From Herbaspirillum sp. LeCh32-8 (GTDB lineage: Bacteria > Pseudomonadota > Gammaproteobacteria > Burkholderiales > Burkholderiaceae_D), in NCBI RefSeq assembly GCF_017814915.1, contig NZ_JAGIPZ010000001.1:559559-623558 (forward strand): a stretch of 64,000 nt of DNA, in the 5' to 3' direction. A program made the position numbers and the translations under genes. The notes beneath the pieces were generated by a model that saw only the letters and a list, made by a program, of their open reading frames with translations, did not search any database and was not told the origin of the DNA. Within the stretch, counting starts at the first letter, position 1, and each line of letters begins with the position of its first letter. Below, piece after piece: positions 8,670 to 17,501 of this stretch.

Positions 8670-9296
8670 ATGTTTGGACGATTGATGCCGACGGAAGGCA
8701 AATTCTTTGACCTGTTCAATCAGCATGCCGAGTTGGCGGTCAAATGCGCGAAGGAAATGGTCGCGCTGATGACCAATTTCGACGACCTCGAAATTCGCGT
8801 GCACGCGATCGAAGCGGTTGAGAAAGAGGCCGACAAGATCACGCACAACGCCATCGAACTGCTGCACAAGACCTTCATCACTCCGCTGGATCGCGACGAC
8901 ATCCACCAGCTGATCACCCGCATGGACGACATCCTGGACCTGCTGGAAGATGCGGCCCAGACCATTTCCCTGTACGACATCAAGGCCATCACGCCTGAAG
9001 CCAAGCGCCTGGCCGAGCTGTGCCTGGCCTGTGCCGAGAAGGTGCAGGCCGCCGTCGGCCTGCTGCACAACATGGACAACTCGCGTCAGATCCTGGGTAT
9101 CTGCCAGGAAATCGACCGCCTGGAGTCCGACGCCGACCACGTGATGCGCGCGGCCATGTCCAAGCTGTTCCGCGACGAGCCGGACGTGCGCACGCTGATC
9201 AAGCTCAAGGCCATCTACGAGATCCTGGAAACCGTTACCGACCGCTGCGAAGACGTGGCCAACATCATCGAGGGCATCATCGTCGAAAACGCCTGA
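8670..9296 (+). CDS. DUF47/PhoU-like phosphate transport regulator
   Basis: 208 residues, helical, in the DUF47 (YkaA-like) family distantly related to PhoU. Recognisable segments are FDDLEIRVHAIEAVEKEADKI and CQEIDRLESDADHVMRAAMSKLF. Such proteins are encoded directly upstream of Pit-type phosphate transporters and are thought to modulate their activity. Here the pit gene follows after 66 bases on the same strand. A GAGAGAG-type ribosome-binding site precedes the ATG. Confidence 0.9.
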   Translation: MFGRLMPTEGKFFDLFNQHAELAVKCAKEMVALMTNFDDLEIRVHAIEAVEKEADKITHNAIELLHKTFITPLDRDDIHQLITRMDDILDLLEDAAQTISLYDIKAITPEAKRLAELCLACAEKVQAAVGLLHNMDNSRQILGICQEIDRLESDADHVMRAAMSKLFRDEPDVRTLIKLKAIYEILETVTDRCEDVANIIEGIIVENA

Positions 9297-9362
9297 TGCA
9301 GGCGCTGCGGCGGGTCTCCGGTGAGGAGGGCCGCCGCTCCGGCTTTCAATAACGGTTATCCC

Positions 9363-10370
9363 ATGCAAACAGTTCAAATCAGCTTACATATCCTCGCGCT
9401 GTTGATCGTCCTGGCGCTGCTGTTCGACTTCATGAACGGCTTCCACGACGCCGCCAATGCGATCGCCACGGTGGTCTCCACCGGCGTGCTGCGTCCGCAG
9501 ACGGCGGTAGCCATGGCCGCCTTCTTCAACCTGGCGGCGGTGTTCGTGTTCCACCAGCTGCACGTCGCAGCCTCGGTGGGCAAGGGCACCATCGAGCCGG
9601 CCGTGGTCGACCAGTACGTCATCTTCGGCGCGCTGATCGGCGCTATCTTCTGGAACCTGGTCACCTGGTATTACGGCATCCCGTCTTCGTCCTCGCACGC
9701 CCTGATCGGCGGCCTGGTCGGCTCGGCCGTGGCCAAGGCCGGTACCGGCGCGCTGATCTCCTCGGGCCTGTTGAAAACCATCCTGTTCATCGTCCTCTCG
9801 CCGCTCCTGGGCTTGTTGTTCGGCTCGATCATGATGCTCATCGTGTCGTGGATCTTCTTCCGCTCCACGCCGCGCAAGATCGACGGCTGGTTCCGCCGGC
9901 TGCAATTGCTGTCGGCCTCGATGTACAGTCTTGGTCACGGCGGCAACGACGCGCAAAAGACCATCGGCATCATCTGGATGCTGCTGATCGCCTCCGGCTA
10001 TTCCGGCGCCGAAGCGCCGCCGATGTGGGTGATCATCTCCTGCTACTGCGCCATCAGCCTGGGCACGCTGTTCGGCGGCTGGCGCATCGTCAAGACCATG
10101 GGCCAGAAGATCACCAAGTTGAAGCCGGTCGGCGGTTTCTGCGCCGAGACCGGCGGCGCCATTACGCTGTTCATCGCCACTGCGTTGGGTATCCCGGTGT
10201 CGACCACGCACACTATCACCGGCGCCATCGTCGGCGTGGGCGCGTCGCAAAAGATGTCGGCGGTGCGTTGGGGCGTGGCCAGCAATATCGTGTGGGCCTG
10301 GATCTTCACCATTCCGGCATCGGCCTTCGTGGCCGCCATCGGATGGTGGGTGGGCGTGCACATTCTGTAA
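9363..10370 (+). CDS. pit: Inorganic phosphate transporter, Pit family
   Basis: 335 residues with about ten membrane helices; low-affinity, proton-coupled uptake of phosphate (as a metal-phosphate complex). The two inverted Pit signature repeats are present: FDFMNGFHDAANAIATVV near the N-terminus and SLGHGGNDAQKTIGI near residue 195, plus GIPVSTTHTITGAIVGVG. The ATG at 9363 gives the expected N-terminus (MQTVQISLHILALL); an upstream in-frame GTG adds 14 uncharacteristic residues. Pairs with the DUF47 gene before it. Confidence 0.94.
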   Translation: MQTVQISLHILALLIVLALLFDFMNGFHDAANAIATVVSTGVLRPQTAVAMAAFFNLAAVFVFHQLHVAASVGKGTIEPAVVDQYVIFGALIGAIFWNLVTWYYGIPSSSSHALIGGLVGSAVAKAGTGALISSGLLKTILFIVLSPLLGLLFGSIMMLIVSWIFFRSTPRKIDGWFRRLQLLSASMYSLGHGGNDAQKTIGIIWMLLIASGYSGAEAPPMWVIISCYCAISLGTLFGGWRIVKTMGQKITKLKPVGGFCAETGGAITLFIATALGIPVSTTHTITGAIVGVGASQKMSAVRWGVASNIVWAWIFTIPASAFVAAIGWWVGVHIL

Positions 10371-10423
10371 TGACGGGAGGCGGCGCGTCATCGCCGCCGC
10401 AGCCTCGACGCTGCCGCATCCTT

Positions 10424-10463
10424 GCAAAAGAAAAAAGCCACCGCAAGGTGGCTTTTTCTTTGC
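10424..10463. terminator. Bidirectional terminator between pit and phoH
   Basis: AAAGAAAAAAGCCACC, GCAA loop, GGTGGCTTTTTCTTT. It has T-runs on both strands between two convergent genes. Confidence 0.9.
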
Positions 10464-10492
10464 TGCGGAAGATCAGTGCAAGTTCATCAGGC

Positions 10493-12184
10493 TCACAGCA
10501 CGTCGCTGGCATGGTCCGCCAGGCGCGAGCGTTCGCCGCGCGCCAGCGTCACATGGCCGCTATGTGACCAGCCCTTGAAGCGGTCCACCACGTAGGTCAG
10601 GCCGCTCGAACCTTCGGTCAGGTAAGGGGTGTCGATCTGCGCGATGTTGCCCAGGCAGATGATCTTGGTGCCAGGGCCGGCGCGCGTGACCAGGGTCTTC
10701 ATTTGCTTGGGCGTCAAGTTCTGCGCCTCGTCGATGATCAGGAACTTGTTGACGAAGGTGCGGCCGCGCATGAAGTTGAGCGACTTGATCTTGATGCGTG
10801 AGCGGATCAGGTCTTGCGTCGCCGCGCGACCCCATTCGCCGGCGTCGCCGTCGGACTTGTTGAGCACTTCGAGGTTGTCGTCGAAGGCGCCCATCCAGGG
10901 GCCCATTTTCTCTTCTTCCGTGCCCGGCAGGAAACCGATGTCTTCACCGACCGGCACCGTCACGCGGGTGACGATGATTTCGTTGTAGAGCTTGGTCTCC
11001 AGCACCTGCGCCAGACCGGCGGCCAGGGCCAGCAGGGTCTTGCCGGTGCCGGCCTGGCCCAGCAGCGTGACGAAGTCGCACTCCGGGTTCATCAGCAGGT
11101 TCAGCGCGAAGTTCTGCTCGCGGTTGCGCGCGGTGATGCCCCACACGCTGTTCTTCGAATGGCCGTAGTCGCGCAGCGTCTGCAGCACGGCAGTCTTGCC
11201 GTTGATCTGGGTGACCTGGCCATAGAAGGGCGGCTCGCCGTTCTTGGGCTCAATGAAGACGAACTGGTTGACCAGCAACGAGGGCACGTAGGGGCCGGTC
11301 ACACGGTAATAGGTGAAGCTGCTGCCGTGCTTGTTTTCCTGCCAGGACTCCATGCCCTTGCCGTGCTTGGTCCAGAAGTCGTCCGGCAGTTGCTGGATGC
11401 CCGAGTACAGCAGGTCGGTGTCTTCCAGCACGTGGTCGTTGAAGTAGTCTTCCGCCGGCAGGCCGATGGCGCGTGCCTTGAGGCGCATGTTGATGTCCTT
11501 CGACACCAGCACCACGGGGCGATCCGGATACTGCTGGTCCAACGCGCGCACCACGCCCAGAATCTGGTTGTCGGCCTTGCCTTCGGGCAGGCCGTCCGGC
11601 AGCGCGGCGTTCTGCAGCTTGGTCTGGAAGAACAGGCGGCCCTTGGCGTCCTTGTTGCCCAGCTTGGACAGGGGGATGCCCTCATCGATCGCGTCTTCGG
11701 CGATGTCCGACACCAGCGCATCCAGCGAGCGCGAAATCTGGCGTGCGTTGCGCGCCACTTCCGACATGCCCTTCTTGTGGTTGTCCAGCTCTTCCAGCGT
11801 GACCATCGGCAGGTACACGTCGTGCTCTTCGAAGCGGAACAGCGAAGTCGGATCGTGCATCAGCACGTTGGTGTCGAGCACGAACAGTTTGGACACGCCC
11901 AGCTTGTCGGCGATGCGGCTGGTGGTGGATTTGGCGCGCGTCTCCACGCTCTTGGGCGCGGCCTTCGGTTTGGCGGCCGGCGCCGTCTTGCCGGCGATGC
12001 GCGCGCGTGGTGGCTCGGCCAGCTTGGCCTGAGCCGGCGGCGCGGCGACGATTTCTTGCTTGGCGACGACGGGTGTTTCTACGAGAGTGATGTTCGGTTT
12101 GACAGGTTTATTGCGTTCGGCCTTGGGATAGTCCTCGGGAGACAGCAGCGAAGCTGGTTTGCTCGGCATTTTGGGCAGGGGCAT
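10493..12184 (-). CDS. PIN domain-PhoH fusion ATPase
   Basis: 563 residues. A Pro/Ala/Lys-rich linker (about 1-95) leads to a PIN nuclease-like domain (KLFVLDTNVLMHDPTSLFRF, then VLVSKDINMRLKARAIG). The C-terminal PhoH P-loop domain has Walker A GQAGTGKT and Walker B FLIIDEAQNLT, with the PhoH segment KIICLGNIAQIDTPY. PIN-PhoH proteins are proposed RNA helicase/nucleases; the phosphate-starvation link is historical. The ATG at 12184 has GAGG five bases upstream; the longer reading frame to 12214 lacks one. Confidence 0.9.
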   Translation of the reverse strand: MPLPKMPSKPASLLSPEDYPKAERNKPVKPNITLVETPVVAKQEIVAAPPAQAKLAEPPRARIAGKTAPAAKPKAAPKSVETRAKSTTSRIADKLGVSKLFVLDTNVLMHDPTSLFRFEEHDVYLPMVTLEELDNHKKGMSEVARNARQISRSLDALVSDIAEDAIDEGIPLSKLGNKDAKGRLFFQTKLQNAALPDGLPEGKADNQILGVVRALDQQYPDRPVVLVSKDINMRLKARAIGLPAEDYFNDHVLEDTDLLYSGIQQLPDDFWTKHGKGMESWQENKHGSSFTYYRVTGPYVPSLLVNQFVFIEPKNGEPPFYGQVTQINGKTAVLQTLRDYGHSKNSVWGITARNREQNFALNLLMNPECDFVTLLGQAGTGKTLLALAAGLAQVLETKLYNEIIVTRVTVPVGEDIGFLPGTEEEKMGPWMGAFDDNLEVLNKSDGDAGEWGRAATQDLIRSRIKIKSLNFMRGRTFVNKFLIIDEAQNLTPKQMKTLVTRAGPGTKIICLGNIAQIDTPYLTEGSSGLTYVVDRFKGWSHSGHVTLARGERSRLADHASDVL

Positions 12185-12214
12185 CAGGACCTCGGTAGTG
12201 AATGAAGAAAACAC

Positions 12215-12638
12215 CGCTTTGTCAGAGCGAACAGGTAGTGCGGTAAAGCTAAAAGCACAGGCAACGACGGCTGGACAACAACACCGCGGGGTCTAATGAA
12301 AACCTTGCGCAGGCCCGCCATGCCGGCCGACGGCATTGTGGCAAGGGTGGGGCCATGGGGAGCAAGGGCTTGATTAGCGCCGACGATGGGGTAGAACTGA
12401 AAATGAAAAGTAAAAAAGCCGTTTCGGCAGGCCTTCGGCCTAAACCAGAAACGGCTTTCAACAGACTTTTTACTGTTTGAATTCAATGGCTTGTATCGAT
12501 TGACCGCATATTCGTCGAGCGCGGCAGAATCGCTTGCCAGGCGATCCTGACGCGGCCCGAAATCAGCAGGCGCCGATGGCGCACATGAGCTTTGTGGGCT
12601 CCTTCGAGATCTGAATTTCTTCAGTGTCGACTGCTTTC
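12215..12638. other. Gene-free stretch between phoH and bcp
   Basis: About 420 bases with no convincing gene. It holds the bcp-side terminator at 12414-12458 and presumably the phoH promoter below it. Short minus-strand reading frames here run through the terminator and look accidental. Confidence 0.5.
12414..12458 (-). terminator. Terminator downstream of bcp
   Basis: Outer arms AAAGCCGTTTC / GAAACGGCTTT enclose an inner hairpin AGGCC-TTCG-GCCT-like. On the minus strand a T-rich tract (TTTTTTACTTTT) follows, as expected for ending the bcp transcript. Confidence 0.75.
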
Positions 12639-13115
12639 TCAGGCAATGGTTTTGATGAAGGCCAGCACGTCATCCACGTGGGCTGGAACCTTGACTCCAC
12701 GCCATTCTTTCACCACTTTGCCCGATCCGTCAATCACAAACGTGCTGCGCTCCACGCCGCGAACTTGCTTGCCATACATGTTTTTCATCTTCATGACATC
12801 GAACATGGTGCACAGTGTTTCATCGGGGTCGGAAATCAGTTCAAACGGCATGCCCAGCTTGCCTTTGAAGTTCTCATGCGACTTCAGGCTGTCGCGGCTG
12901 ATACCGAAGATTTCGGTGTTCAGGCGCTGGAATTCAGGATGCAGATCGCGGAACTGCATACCTTCGGTGGTGCAGCCGGGCGTATTGTCCTTGGGGTAGA
13001 AATACAGCACCAGGTTCTTGCCCTGATAGTCGTTCAGGTTGAAGGTCTTGCCGCTGGTCATGGCCGCCGAGAAGTCCGGTACGGTCTTGTTCAGGATGGT
13101 AGGTCTGTCTGTCAA
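12639..13115 (-). CDS. bcp: Thioredoxin-dependent peroxiredoxin, BCP/PrxQ type
   Basis: 158 residues, the usual length. It reduces hydrogen peroxide and organic peroxides in the cytoplasm. The active-site segment YPKDNTPGCTTEG places the peroxidatic Cys at 48. E. coli Bcp has its second Cys five residues later; here that position is Met53, and the only other Cys is 102. So it either works as a 1-Cys enzyme or uses an unusual resolving partner. Monocistronic, ending well before a terminator. Confidence 0.93.
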   Translation of the reverse strand: MTDRPTILNKTVPDFSAAMTSGKTFNLNDYQGKNLVLYFYPKDNTPGCTTEGMQFRDLHPEFQRLNTEIFGISRDSLKSHENFKGKLGMPFELISDPDETLCTMFDVMKMKNMYGKQVRGVERSTFVIDGSGKVVKEWRGVKVPAHVDDVLAFIKTIA

Positions 13116-13169
13116 AGTGGCGCCCCAGTATGTCGGTTGTAATTGAGTGTTCTTTGTGTGCTGCCTTGC

Positions 13170-14111
13170 TCACATGGCCTGCACGATCATCTCGCCGGAG
13201 CGACCGGGAAGCTCGCCCCAGCTGATCGGGAGGATGGGCAGCACGTCGTCTTTCACGCTGGCGTAGTAGTCGCCCATGGACACCAGTTCATAGCCCTGCG
13301 CGCGCCAGCCGCTCAGCAACCGTTCGAAAATGGGGGCGAGTTTCTGTCCTTCAAGTTCGGCGTGCAACGTGAAGACGTGGTCGCGCGGCTGCTTGGTCAG
13401 GTCCAGCAGCAGTTCTGCGGCGTTGTTGGCGTCGATCATTTTGCCGCGGATGGTGCGGCCCAGGATCTCGTCCAGCGTGGGCAGCGTGGTCGGCAGCTGC
13501 ACGCAGGCCAGCGGCCGGCCATGGACGGACAGGCGGTGCGGCCCGGCGTCGGGATCGGCCAGGCGGCCGTCCTCGCGCAGCTGCGAGCGACCGTCCGAGG
13601 AATAGGCGATGCCGAATTCGTCCAGCTGCACGAAAGCATGGTCGTTCATCTGCCAGCCGGCGGCACCGTGCGTGACCGGAGCGTGGCCGAAGATCTCGTG
13701 GTAGCGACTGTAGGCCAGTTGCATGGTCTCCTGCGTCCACTGGGCGTCGGCGGTGCGCACGTCGTCTTGCCAGACGCGATGGTCCCAGGTGTGGATGCCG
13801 CATTCAAAGCCGGCATTGAAGGCTTCGCGCATGAACTCGGCGCAGGTCTTGCCGATGTCCGGCGCCGGCAGCAAGGTGCCGTACATCAGCGTCTTCAGGC
13901 CGTAGTGTTCCACCACCGAAGTGCGCGAGACCTTGCTGAAGAAGCCCGGGCGGAAGATCTGCTTCAGCGCCCAGCCGGTGTGGTCGTAGCCCAGTGAAAA
14001 CAGGAAGGTGGCGCCGGCGCCGTGGCGGCGCAGCTGGCTGATCAGGTTGGGGACGCCTACGCGTGTGCCGCGATAGGTATCGGCGTCGATCTTGAGTGTA
14101 AGTTTGGGCAA
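13170..14111 (-). CDS. arnD: ArnD-like deformylase (polysaccharide deacetylase)
   Basis: 313 residues from a proposed TTG start that aligns with E. coli ArnD (LTLKIDADTYRGTRVGVPNL against its [21 protein letters not shown]). ArnD removes the formyl group from undecaprenyl-phosphate-L-Ara4FN before flipping. NodB-fold motifs visible: KIDADT (metal Asp), IHTWDHRVWQDD (metal His pair) and ITHGAAGWQMN-like VTHGAAGWQMND. The reading frame continues 33 codons upstream to 14210, but those residues are unlike the family. A terminator-like hairpin separates it from the gene upstream, so it may have its own promoter. Confidence 0.85.
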   Translation of the reverse strand: MPKLTLKIDADTYRGTRVGVPNLISQLRRHGAGATFLFSLGYDHTGWALKQIFRPGFFSKVSRTSVVEHYGLKTLMYGTLLPAPDIGKTCAEFMREAFNAGFECGIHTWDHRVWQDDVRTADAQWTQETMQLAYSRYHEIFGHAPVTHGAAGWQMNDHAFVQLDEFGIAYSSDGRSQLREDGRLADPDAGPHRLSVHGRPLACVQLPTTLPTLDEILGRTIRGKMIDANNAAELLLDLTKQPRDHVFTLHAELEGQKLAPIFERLLSGWRAQGYELVSMGDYYASVKDDVLPILPISWGELPGRSGEMIVQAM

Positions 14112-14404
14112 AGTCGATGAATCGATAGGTGAGGGCGCAGCTGCGGCCCGTATTGCAAGTAGTCGGCGCCCGCAATGCAGCGACACGCAAGGATTTGCGT
14201 CGTGTTGCATTGCGGTTCAGATTGCGAGACTAGCATTCCATGCTGCAGAGAACAATATGCAGGCGCATGCCGCCGGCAAGATCTGTCCGTAACAGCTTGC
14301 TGGTCAAGGTGCCGGCGTTATCGAAGTGTCAATGGTTTGGGCTGGCGCCGCAAAAAGAAAACCGCGCCTAAGCGCGGTTTTCGGGGCAAGTCTGGCAGCG
14401 GCGA
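14112..14404. other. Spacer between the arn operon and arnD
   Basis: About 290 bases holding one terminator (14357-14382) and presumably the arnD promoter. I see no separate gene; the upstream extension of the arnD frame to 14210 has poor family resemblance. Confidence 0.4.
14357..14382 (-). terminator. Terminator between arnA dehydrogenase gene and arnD
   Basis: GAAAACCGCGC and GCGCGGTTTTC arms with a 4-base loop; on the minus strand TTTTCTTTTT follows. It lies 23 bases past the dehydrogenase stop codon, so most transcripts of the arn operon should stop before arnD. Confidence 0.8.
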
Positions 14405-15460
14405 TCAGTCGACCAGCGCGCGGGCTTCGGCCACTTGGCTGCGGTAGGCGTCGAAGATGTTGCGCAGGGTGTCGGCCATGGTGGTCTGCGGCTTCCAGTT
14501 CAGCTCTTCGCAGGTGTTGGTGATCTTGGGCACGCGGTTCTGCACGTCCTGGTAACCCTTGCCGTAGTAGGCGGCCGAGGTGGTTTCGACCAGCTTCACC
14601 TGCTTGGCGGTCTCGGCGTACTCCGGATACTCGGCGGCCAGCTTCAGCATCATGTCGGCCAGGTCCTTGATCGAGTAGTTGTTGACCGGGTTGCCGATGT
14701 TGTAGATCTTGCCGGAGGCGACGCCGCCTTCGTTGGCGATGATCTTCATCAGCGCGTCGATGCCGTCGTCGATGTAGGTGAAGGCGCGCTTTTGCAGGCC
14801 GCCGTCGACCAGCGAGATGTTCTCGCCGCGCACGATGTGGCCGAAGAACTGGGTCACCACGCGCGAGCTGCCTTCCTTCGGGGTGTGGATCGAGTCCAGG
14901 CCGGCGCCGATCCAGTTGAACGGGCGGAACAGGGTGAAGTTCAGGCCGGCTTCCATGCCGTAGCCCCAGATCACGCGGTCCATCAGCTGCTTGGCGCAGG
15001 AGTAGATCCAGCGCGGCTTGTTGATCGGGCCGCAGATCAGTTCGGATTCTTCAGGATCGAACTCCTCGTCATGGCACATGCCGTAGACTTCCGAGGTCGA
15101 CGGGAACACCAGGTGCTTCTTGTACTTGGCGGCCGAACGCACGATCGGCAGGTTGGCTTCGAAGTCCAGTTCGAACACGCGCAGCGGCGCGTTGACGTAG
15201 GTCGACGGGGTGGCGATGGCCACCAGCGGCAGGATCACGTCGCACTTCTTGACGTGGTACTCGACCCATTCCTGGTTGATGGTGATGTCGCCTTCGAAGA
15301 AGTGCATGCGCGACTTGTACGCCTCGTTGTCGAGAATGTCGGTGATGCGGTCGGTCATCATGTCCATGCCGTAGACGTGCCAATCCGTGGTTTCCAGGAT
15401 GCGCTTGGACAGGTGATGGCCGATGAAGCCGTTGACGCCGAGAATGAGGACTTTTTTCAT
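14405..15460 (-). CDS. arnA: UDP-glucuronate oxidative decarboxylase (ArnA C-terminal domain as a separate protein)
   Basis: 351 residues, an extended short-chain dehydrogenase equivalent to the C-terminal half of E. coli ArnA. It converts UDP-glucuronate to UDP-4-keto-pentose with NAD+. Evidence: GVNGFIGHHL nucleotide motif at 8-17, the TSE triad at 122-124 (matching T432-S433-E434 of ArnA), YSCAK (YxxxK) at 153-157, and R225 in QKRAFT (matching R619). The formyltransferase half is the gene immediately upstream, 27 bases away on the same strand. Confidence 0.93.
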   Translation of the reverse strand: MKKVLILGVNGFIGHHLSKRILETTDWHVYGMDMMTDRITDILDNEAYKSRMHFFEGDITINQEWVEYHVKKCDVILPLVAIATPSTYVNAPLRVFELDFEANLPIVRSAAKYKKHLVFPSTSEVYGMCHDEEFDPEESELICGPINKPRWIYSCAKQLMDRVIWGYGMEAGLNFTLFRPFNWIGAGLDSIHTPKEGSSRVVTQFFGHIVRGENISLVDGGLQKRAFTYIDDGIDALMKIIANEGGVASGKIYNIGNPVNNYSIKDLADMMLKLAAEYPEYAETAKQVKLVETTSAAYYGKGYQDVQNRVPKITNTCEELNWKPQTTMADTLRNIFDAYRSQVAEARALVD

Positions 15461-15487
15461 GATGAGAGCTTGGTAAGGTGGCCTGAA

Positions 15488-16405
15488 TCAGCTGGCCATG
15501 TATTTCAGGTAATTGTTGAGCGAAGCATCCTGATCATTGATCTGGATGCCCAGAATCTGGAGGAAGTTGCCGTCGCCGCAGCGAGCGTAGAGCTTGCCTC
15601 CTTCAAAGAACTTGTCTTGCATGCCGTGCGCCTTCTGCAAGGCAAGATGGGCCGACGGCGGAACCAGCCGGGTTCTCGAAACCGTAATTTTATCACCCGC
15701 GATTTCTTCGAAGGCGCCGGGATAGGGCGGGGCCACTGCGCGCACCAGATTATGGATCTCGCGGGCGGTGCGGCGCCACTCGATGCGGCCGTCTTCGGGC
15801 TTGCGCCCGCCGAAGTAGCTGCCCTTGGACAGGTCGTTGGGCATGGTCGGAGTGCGATCCGACAGCATGGCCGGCAGCACATTCCACAGGGTCTGTTCGG
15901 CGGCCACCACCACCTTGCCGAACACCTCATAGGCAGTGTCTTCGGGCAGGATGGGCACGGCCGTCTGCGCCACGATGGCGCCGGCGTCCGGCTTGAAGGT
16001 CATCTCATGCAAGGTGGCGCCGGTCTCGGTCTCGCCGTGCAGCACCGCCCAGTTGATCGGCACGCGGCCGCGGTACTTGGGCAGCAGGGAGCCGTGCATG
16101 TTGTAGGCGCCGCGCTTGGCCGTGGCGAGCACTTCGACCGGCAGCATGTGGCGGTAATAGAAGCTGAAGATGAAGTCCGGCTGCGCGGCTTGCACCTGCG
16201 CCAGCAGCTGGGGCGACTTCGGGTCGGACGGCGTGATGTAGGGGATGCCGTTGTCGCGGCATACGCCGGCCACCGAACCGAACCAGATGTTCTCGGTGGC
16301 ACTGTCTTCGTGCGTCACCACCAGCGAGACCTGCACGCCGCGCGCCAGTAGGACCTTCAGGCAGCGCACGCCCACGTCATGGTATGCGAATACGACGGCG
16401 TTCAT
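15488..16405 (-). CDS. UDP-Ara4N formyltransferase (ArnA N-terminal domain as a separate protein)
   Basis: 305 residues, equivalent to the N-terminal half of E. coli ArnA; transfers a formyl group from 10-formyl-tetrahydrofolate to UDP-L-Ara4N. Catalytic residues N102, H104 and D140 (YNMHGSLLPKYRGR ... FKPDAGAIVAQ) fall at the same numbers as in E. coli. The reading frame ends cleanly, so this is a true split of ArnA and not a frameshift. Its start overlaps the arnC stop by 4 bases, indicating translational coupling. Confidence 0.92.
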   Translation of the reverse strand: MNAVVFAYHDVGVRCLKVLLARGVQVSLVVTHEDSATENIWFGSVAGVCRDNGIPYITPSDPKSPQLLAQVQAAQPDFIFSFYYRHMLPVEVLATAKRGAYNMHGSLLPKYRGRVPINWAVLHGETETGATLHEMTFKPDAGAIVAQTAVPILPEDTAYEVFGKVVVAAEQTLWNVLPAMLSDRTPTMPNDLSKGSYFGGRKPEDGRIEWRRTAREIHNLVRAVAPPYPGAFEEIAGDKITVSRTRLVPPSAHLALQKAHGMQDKFFEGGKLYARCGDGNFLQILGIQINDQDASLNNYLKYMAS

Positions 16406-17361
16406 GATGTCTGCTTGTCTTCTTCGGAGGATTGTTCAAGGATGGCCTGCACCACGTAGCGCGGACGCGCGCGTACCTGCATGTAGATGCGGCCGATGTA
16501 TTCGCCCAAGAGGCCGATCGAGAACAGGATCACGCCCATCAGGAAGAAGGTGATCGCAAACAGCGTGAACACGCCGCCGACTTCCGCGCCGATCAGCAGG
16601 CGGCGCAGCACGATCAGGATGAACAGCGCCGCCGAGGCGAACGACAGCAGGATGCCCAGGAGCGAGCAGAACTGCAGCGGCACCAGCGAGAAGCCCGTCA
16701 CCAGGTCGAAGTTCAGCCGGATCAGGCTGTACAGCGAATACTTGGATTCGCCGGCCGAGCGCTCTTCGTGCTCGACGATGATTTCGGTCGGGTTGCGGGC
16801 GAAGGTGTAGGCCAGCGCCGGCACGAAGGTGGTGACTTCCTGGCACTTGTTGACCAGGTCGATCACGTTGCGGCCGTAGGCGCGCAGCATGTTGCCCTGG
16901 TCGGTCATCTTGATGCGGGTCAGCTTCTCGCGCAGATGGTTCATGGCCTTGGAGGCATAGGTGCGCCAGGCCGAATCCTGGCGCTTGCGGCGGATCGAGC
17001 CGACGTAGTCGTATCCCTCGCGCATCTTGGCCACCAGGTTGCCGATTTCTTCCGGCGGGTTCTGCAGGTCGGCGTCCAGCGTCACGACGACTTCGCCGCG
17101 GGTGGCTTCAAAGCCGGCCATGATCGCCATGTGTTGGCCGTAGTTGCCGTTGAACAGGACGACGCGAGTCACGTCCGGGCGGATGCGGTACTGCTCGGCC
17201 AGGATGCCGGCGGAGCGGTCGCGGCTGCCGTCGTTGACGAAGATCACTTCGTAGCTGTAGCCCAAGGCGTCCAGCGCCGGGTAGAGGCGCTCGAACAGCT
17301 TGGCGAGGCCGGATTCCTCGTTGTATACCGGGATGACGACGGACAGTTCTGGTTTCATCAA
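16402..17361 (-). CDS. arnC: Undecaprenyl-phosphate Ara4FN transferase
   Basis: 319 residues, GT2 family. It moves 4-formamido-L-arabinose from UDP to undecaprenyl phosphate on the inner face of the cytoplasmic membrane. Visible: LSVVIPVYNEESGL at the N-terminus, the metal-binding VVTLDADLQNPPEE, a RKRQDSAWR segment, and two C-terminal membrane helices (about 225-250 and 262-285). Length and layout match ArnC (322 residues in E. coli). Confidence 0.92.
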   Translation of the reverse strand: MMKPELSVVIPVYNEESGLAKLFERLYPALDALGYSYEVIFVNDGSRDRSAGILAEQYRIRPDVTRVVLFNGNYGQHMAIMAGFEATRGEVVVTLDADLQNPPEEIGNLVAKMREGYDYVGSIRRKRQDSAWRTYASKAMNHLREKLTRIKMTDQGNMLRAYGRNVIDLVNKCQEVTTFVPALAYTFARNPTEIIVEHEERSAGESKYSLYSLIRLNFDLVTGFSLVPLQFCSLLGILLSFASAALFILIVLRRLLIGAEVGGVFTLFAITFFLMGVILFSIGLLGEYIGRIYMQVRARPRYVVQAILEQSSEEDKQTS

Positions 17362-17501
17362 TGGTTGCTGCTGAAATATGTCAAAGGCCCGAAGCCGCGG
17401 CGACCGGCAGGTGTCGCGGCATTCAGGCCTGCTTGAAGCAAAATGCGAATAAAGCGAGTGGTGCCGAATTTAAACGGAAAATTGATACAAAATCAATGAA
17501 A

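Noticed and set aside
14435-16351. 638-codon plus-strand frame across the two arnA-type genes
   Set aside because: It spans two real genes and their spacer in antisense and has no family resemblance.
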